Shown here: in pieces, positions 6,462-7,975 of the stretch | How positions within the stretch are numbered: the first letter of the stretch is position 1 | How the letters are laid out: each line of letters starts with the position of its first letter | NCBI GenBank assembly: GCA_937141995.1 | Contig: CAKZQX010001119.1 | Coordinates: 1-7,975, forward strand | Source of the DNA: an uncultured Chloroflexaceae bacterium | GTDB lineage: Bacteria > Chloroflexota > Chloroflexia > Chloroflexales > Chloroflexaceae | Length of the DNA: 7,975 bases | Direction of reading: 5' to 3' | Translations under genes and position numbers: made by a program | The notes under the pieces: model-generated | The model's database searches: none | Seen by the model: only the letters and a program-made list of their open reading frames with translations | Told to the model about the DNA's origin: nothing

Positions 6462-6497
6462 TAAAACAAGTACCATGCTGCCGCAGGCGAAACACCG

Positions 6498-6536
6498 CAG
6501 TGCGGCAATTAAATCAGGCATTTGATTGCCGCACTG
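6498..6536 (+). other. 16-bp inverted repeat just outside element copy 2
   Basis: CAGTGCGGCAATTAAA (6498-6513) pairs with TTTGATTGCCGCACTG (6521-6536) around a 7-nt loop, with one T-G wobble on the plus strand (T6510 with G6524). It lies 100 bp downstream of the methyltransferase stop on the minus strand. It could terminate that transcript, but neither side has a T-run, so a protein-binding site or part of the neighbouring element is equally possible. Confidence 0.75.
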
Positions 6537-6635
6537 TGTAACTCCTGTAGTTTAGCATTACAAGCTAATTACGCAGATCATGTTCTTCTTTCGTCGGCTA
6601 AACCACCGCATAATGTATGTAATGATAAACCAAAC

Positions 6636-7430
6636 TTAGAGAACAACTTTGCGCAGTTTGCCCGAGTCTTGCTGTGGTTGCGACACCTTACGAAAACAGA
6701 GGACTGGTTCGGCTGACCAGCGGGGTGAACCGAAGGTGTAAATCAACATCATTACATACCGATAAGATAAGGCCTTGAATTTCGATCCGGCATAAAGTTC
6801 ACGGTATCGTGTACTCTGCTGTGGGAGTGCCAGGTAGACTGTGTCAAGTACGAAACCAAAAGAACTTATGAATTCACGGAGTGTGTAGTATGTGAAATAG
6901 CGTACGTGCGCATAAAATTCATAGCGAGAAGCGGGAGATAATGGATCATGGAATGTTTTCCCTCGTACCAGGAAGCGCCACAGATATAGCAATGCCGCGT
7001 AATTGGGCGCAGATATGTAGAGATACCCGGTATCGCTTAAGATACGGTGAATTTCCTGAACGAAATGATCGACATGGATTATATGTTCAATTGTTGCCAG
7101 TGTAATAACCGCATCAAAGTAACCATCAAAAAATGGAAACGACTGATCTTCCTGACTGATATCAAACGAGGTCGTTTCTAGATTAAGCTGATGGAGGATT
7201 TGACGGCATGTAGGACTGATATCATTACATATGAGAAACGCAGGATAGTTATTCCGAACGCGTTCGGCAACACAACCGACACCGGCCGACAGATCAAGTA
7301 TTTTGTGGTGGTTGCGGTTTTCAAAGACTGCCGGAAAGATGCGATGTCGCTCATGAAATGCAGGATAATCTGCTATGGTCCGAACATTTTGTAGTCGCGT
7401 TTCTTCAAGCTGGACAGCATTTTTCCACAT
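6636..7430 (-). CDS. Class I SAM-dependent methyltransferase
   Basis: This 264-residue protein has a Rossmann-type methyltransferase fold. Motif I is ILDLSAGVG (44-52), an acidic residue follows strand 2 (Asp70, ICND), Asp90 lies in the post-motif segment, and motif IV is FDAVITLATIEHI (105-117), typical of the Methyltransf_11/23 group. The stretch 135-150 (GYLYISAPNYAALL) is the usual motif after strand 5. The C-terminal half is rich in Tyr and Phe (169-183). The substrate is unknown; the neighbourhood suggests a sugar, lipid or glycan intermediate. The start at 7430 has AGGA 8 nt upstream, a modest binding site. The gene is AT-richer than the operon to its left: my hand count gives 20 G/C of 60 at 7081-7140 against 41 of 60 at 4621-4680. 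This suggests a different origin. Confidence 0.9.
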   Translation of the reverse strand: MWKNAVQLEETRLQNVRTIADYPAFHERHRIFPAVFENRNHHKILDLSAGVGCVAERVRNNYPAFLICNDISPTCRQILHQLNLETTSFDISQEDQSFPFFDGYFDAVITLATIEHIIHVDHFVQEIHRILSDTGYLYISAPNYAALLYLWRFLVRGKTFHDPLSPASRYEFYAHVRYFTYYTLREFISSFGFVLDTVYLALPQQSTRYRELYAGSKFKALSYRYVMMLIYTFGSPRWSAEPVLCFRKVSQPQQDSGKLRKVVL

Positions 7431-7522
7431 ACTATTAATCCTATTATAAAGGAGGATTTTTTGACGTTAGCCACCATCTGCAGTAGAAATGGATATCTAT
7501 AGAATGGTCTCTTTGCTCTATA

Positions 7523-7536
7523 TTCTCTATAGAGAA
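7523..7536. promoter_or_regulatory. 14-bp perfect palindrome, possible operator
   Basis: TTCTCTATAGAGAA at 7523-7536 lies in the 132-bp gap upstream of the methyltransferase. A related partial site, TCTATAGAA, occurs at about 7496-7504. It might bind a dimeric regulator. A 14-bp palindrome is not rare enough in 8 kb to be convincing by itself. Confidence 0.25.
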
Positions 7537-7562
7537 CATATCGAGCCGGCGGGTTACTCACA

Positions 7563-7975
7563 CTATCGCTTTTGATCGGAATGTTGCTCATACTCGATCA
7601 GCGAATGTGACATCACTGTAGATTGGCCCAATCTATTGCTGGAGGAATCTGGAGTCGGTGACTTGCGATGACGAGGCCGCCGTAGATAAAGCATTGCAGG
7701 AACGCCCGCCTGGGAATGCACAAACTTCTGCCATACGGACTGCACGAGATCTTTGCATCTTTTCAAAAATGGCTGCGGATCACGCCAGTCAAAGATTGCG
7801 AAAACGTGCGGACTGAGGTAGGGAAATGTATATTCTCTGAAAGCATACTTTTCCATAGTGTAGTGGTTAAAGCTGTGGGCAATATCCCGTTCAAGATCGA
7901 TCCAGTATATCCCGGCTTGATAAGTGGTTGCAGATGGCACTTCACCGTACATCAAATGCCGATAGTGTAACCATG
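7563..7975 (-). CDS. Unrecognised protein, C-terminal 136 residues (partial, N-terminus beyond window)
   Basis: The frame is open from the right edge to the TAG at 7563, so this is the end of a longer protein. The internal TTG/ATG near 7955 is unlikely to be the true start, because the frame continues upstream without a stop. The visible part is rich in aromatic residues (GIYWIDLERDIAHSF, YAFREYTFPYLSP, VFAIFDWRDP) and looks like a compact globular domain for the first 100 residues. It ends in a Ser/Arg/Pro-rich, probably disordered tail of about 35 residues. I see no membrane segment and cannot assign a family. It precedes the methyltransferase by 132 bp on the same strand and shares its lower GC content, so a role in the same glycan or surface cluster is possible but unproven. 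Confidence 0.6.
   Translation of the reverse strand, partial: WLHYRHLMYGEVPSATTYQAGIYWIDLERDIAHSFNHYTMEKYAFREYTFPYLSPHVFAIFDWRDPQPFLKRCKDLVQSVWQKFVHSQAGVPAMLYLRRPRHRKSPTPDSSSNRLGQSTVMSHSLIEYEQHSDQKR

Larger units (their letters stand above)
6322..6492 (+). repeat. Conserved-end hairpin element, copy 2
   Basis: It shares the identical 23-nt left end (6323-6345) and 18-nt right end (6473-6490) with copy 1, in the same orientation. The terminal inverted repeats extend here to 15 nt (TTTCGCCTCCGGCAG against TTTCGCCTGCGGCAG, one mismatch). The interior is longer than in copy 1 and carries two tandem hairpins (6353-6399 and 6417-6461) separated by a 17-nt linker, followed by the TAAAACA tract also seen in copy 1. 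It lies between the methyltransferase stop and the epimerase start, antisense to both genes. No coding potential is credible, and no clear target duplication is seen. Confidence 0.82.

Noticed and set aside
7443..7448. TATAAT on the minus strand just upstream of the methyltransferase
   Set aside because: It would place transcription start about 6 nt before the ATG, after the ribosome binding site, and there is no matching -35 at 17-18 bp.
7451..7460. AAAGGAGG-like sequence on the plus strand near 7449 with a following TTG
   Set aside because: It opens only about 13 codons (stop near 7500) antisense to the operon direction, with no conserved peptide evident.
7373..7591. Minus-strand 72-codon frame between the partial gene and the methyltransferase
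   Set aside because: It overlaps the ends of both neighbours, has no clear ribosome binding site and no recognisable motif.

Overview
The window looks like a chromosomal segment of a GC-rich, non-enteric bacterium. Protein style (an ACT-domain PurU, the alternative GlmU-like nucleotidyltransferase family, a small membrane-linked metallophosphoesterase) fits Chloroflexota, perhaps Chloroflexales. That placement rests on pattern recognition only and is weak.

Layout. Positions 1-1140 (minus) hold the N-terminal 380 residues of the excision nuclease subunit UvrC, running off the left edge. A 512-bp divergent intergenic region (1141-1652) follows, then a membrane-anchored metallophosphoesterase on the plus strand (1653-2597) with a plus-strand terminator at 2841-2872. 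Converging on it is a tight three-gene minus-strand operon, read from right to left: NAD-dependent sugar epimerase (6244-5246), GlmU-like sugar-phosphate nucleotidyltransferase with a left-handed beta-helix (5241-3784, GTG start 4 nt after the epimerase stop), and formyltetrahydrofolate deformylase PurU (3766-2885, 17 nt further on). Upstream of the operon lies a 391-bp gap. Beyond it are a SAM-dependent methyltransferase (7430-6636) and the C-terminal end of an unrecognised protein (7975-7563), both minus strand and clearly AT-richer than the rest. The epimerase, nucleotidyltransferase, methyltransferase and partial gene together suggest surface-polysaccharide or glycan biosynthesis. UvrC and PurU are housekeeping functions.

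The most unusual content is non-coding. Both long intergenic regions carry the same element: an identical 23-nt left end, an identical 18-nt right end, the ends forming imperfect terminal inverted repeats, and between them long near-perfect hairpins (one in copy 1 at 1217-1322, two in copy 2 at 6322-6492). The copy 1 hairpin and the second hairpin of copy 2 are homologous over 21 base pairs. Five pairs differ, every one by a paired, compensatory change, and both retain the same G-T(U) wobble. This indicates selection or a copying mechanism that preserves a folded single strand (RNA or ssDNA), read on the plus strand. A third, unrelated hairpin (6498-6536) follows copy 2. I do not recognise the element as a named family.
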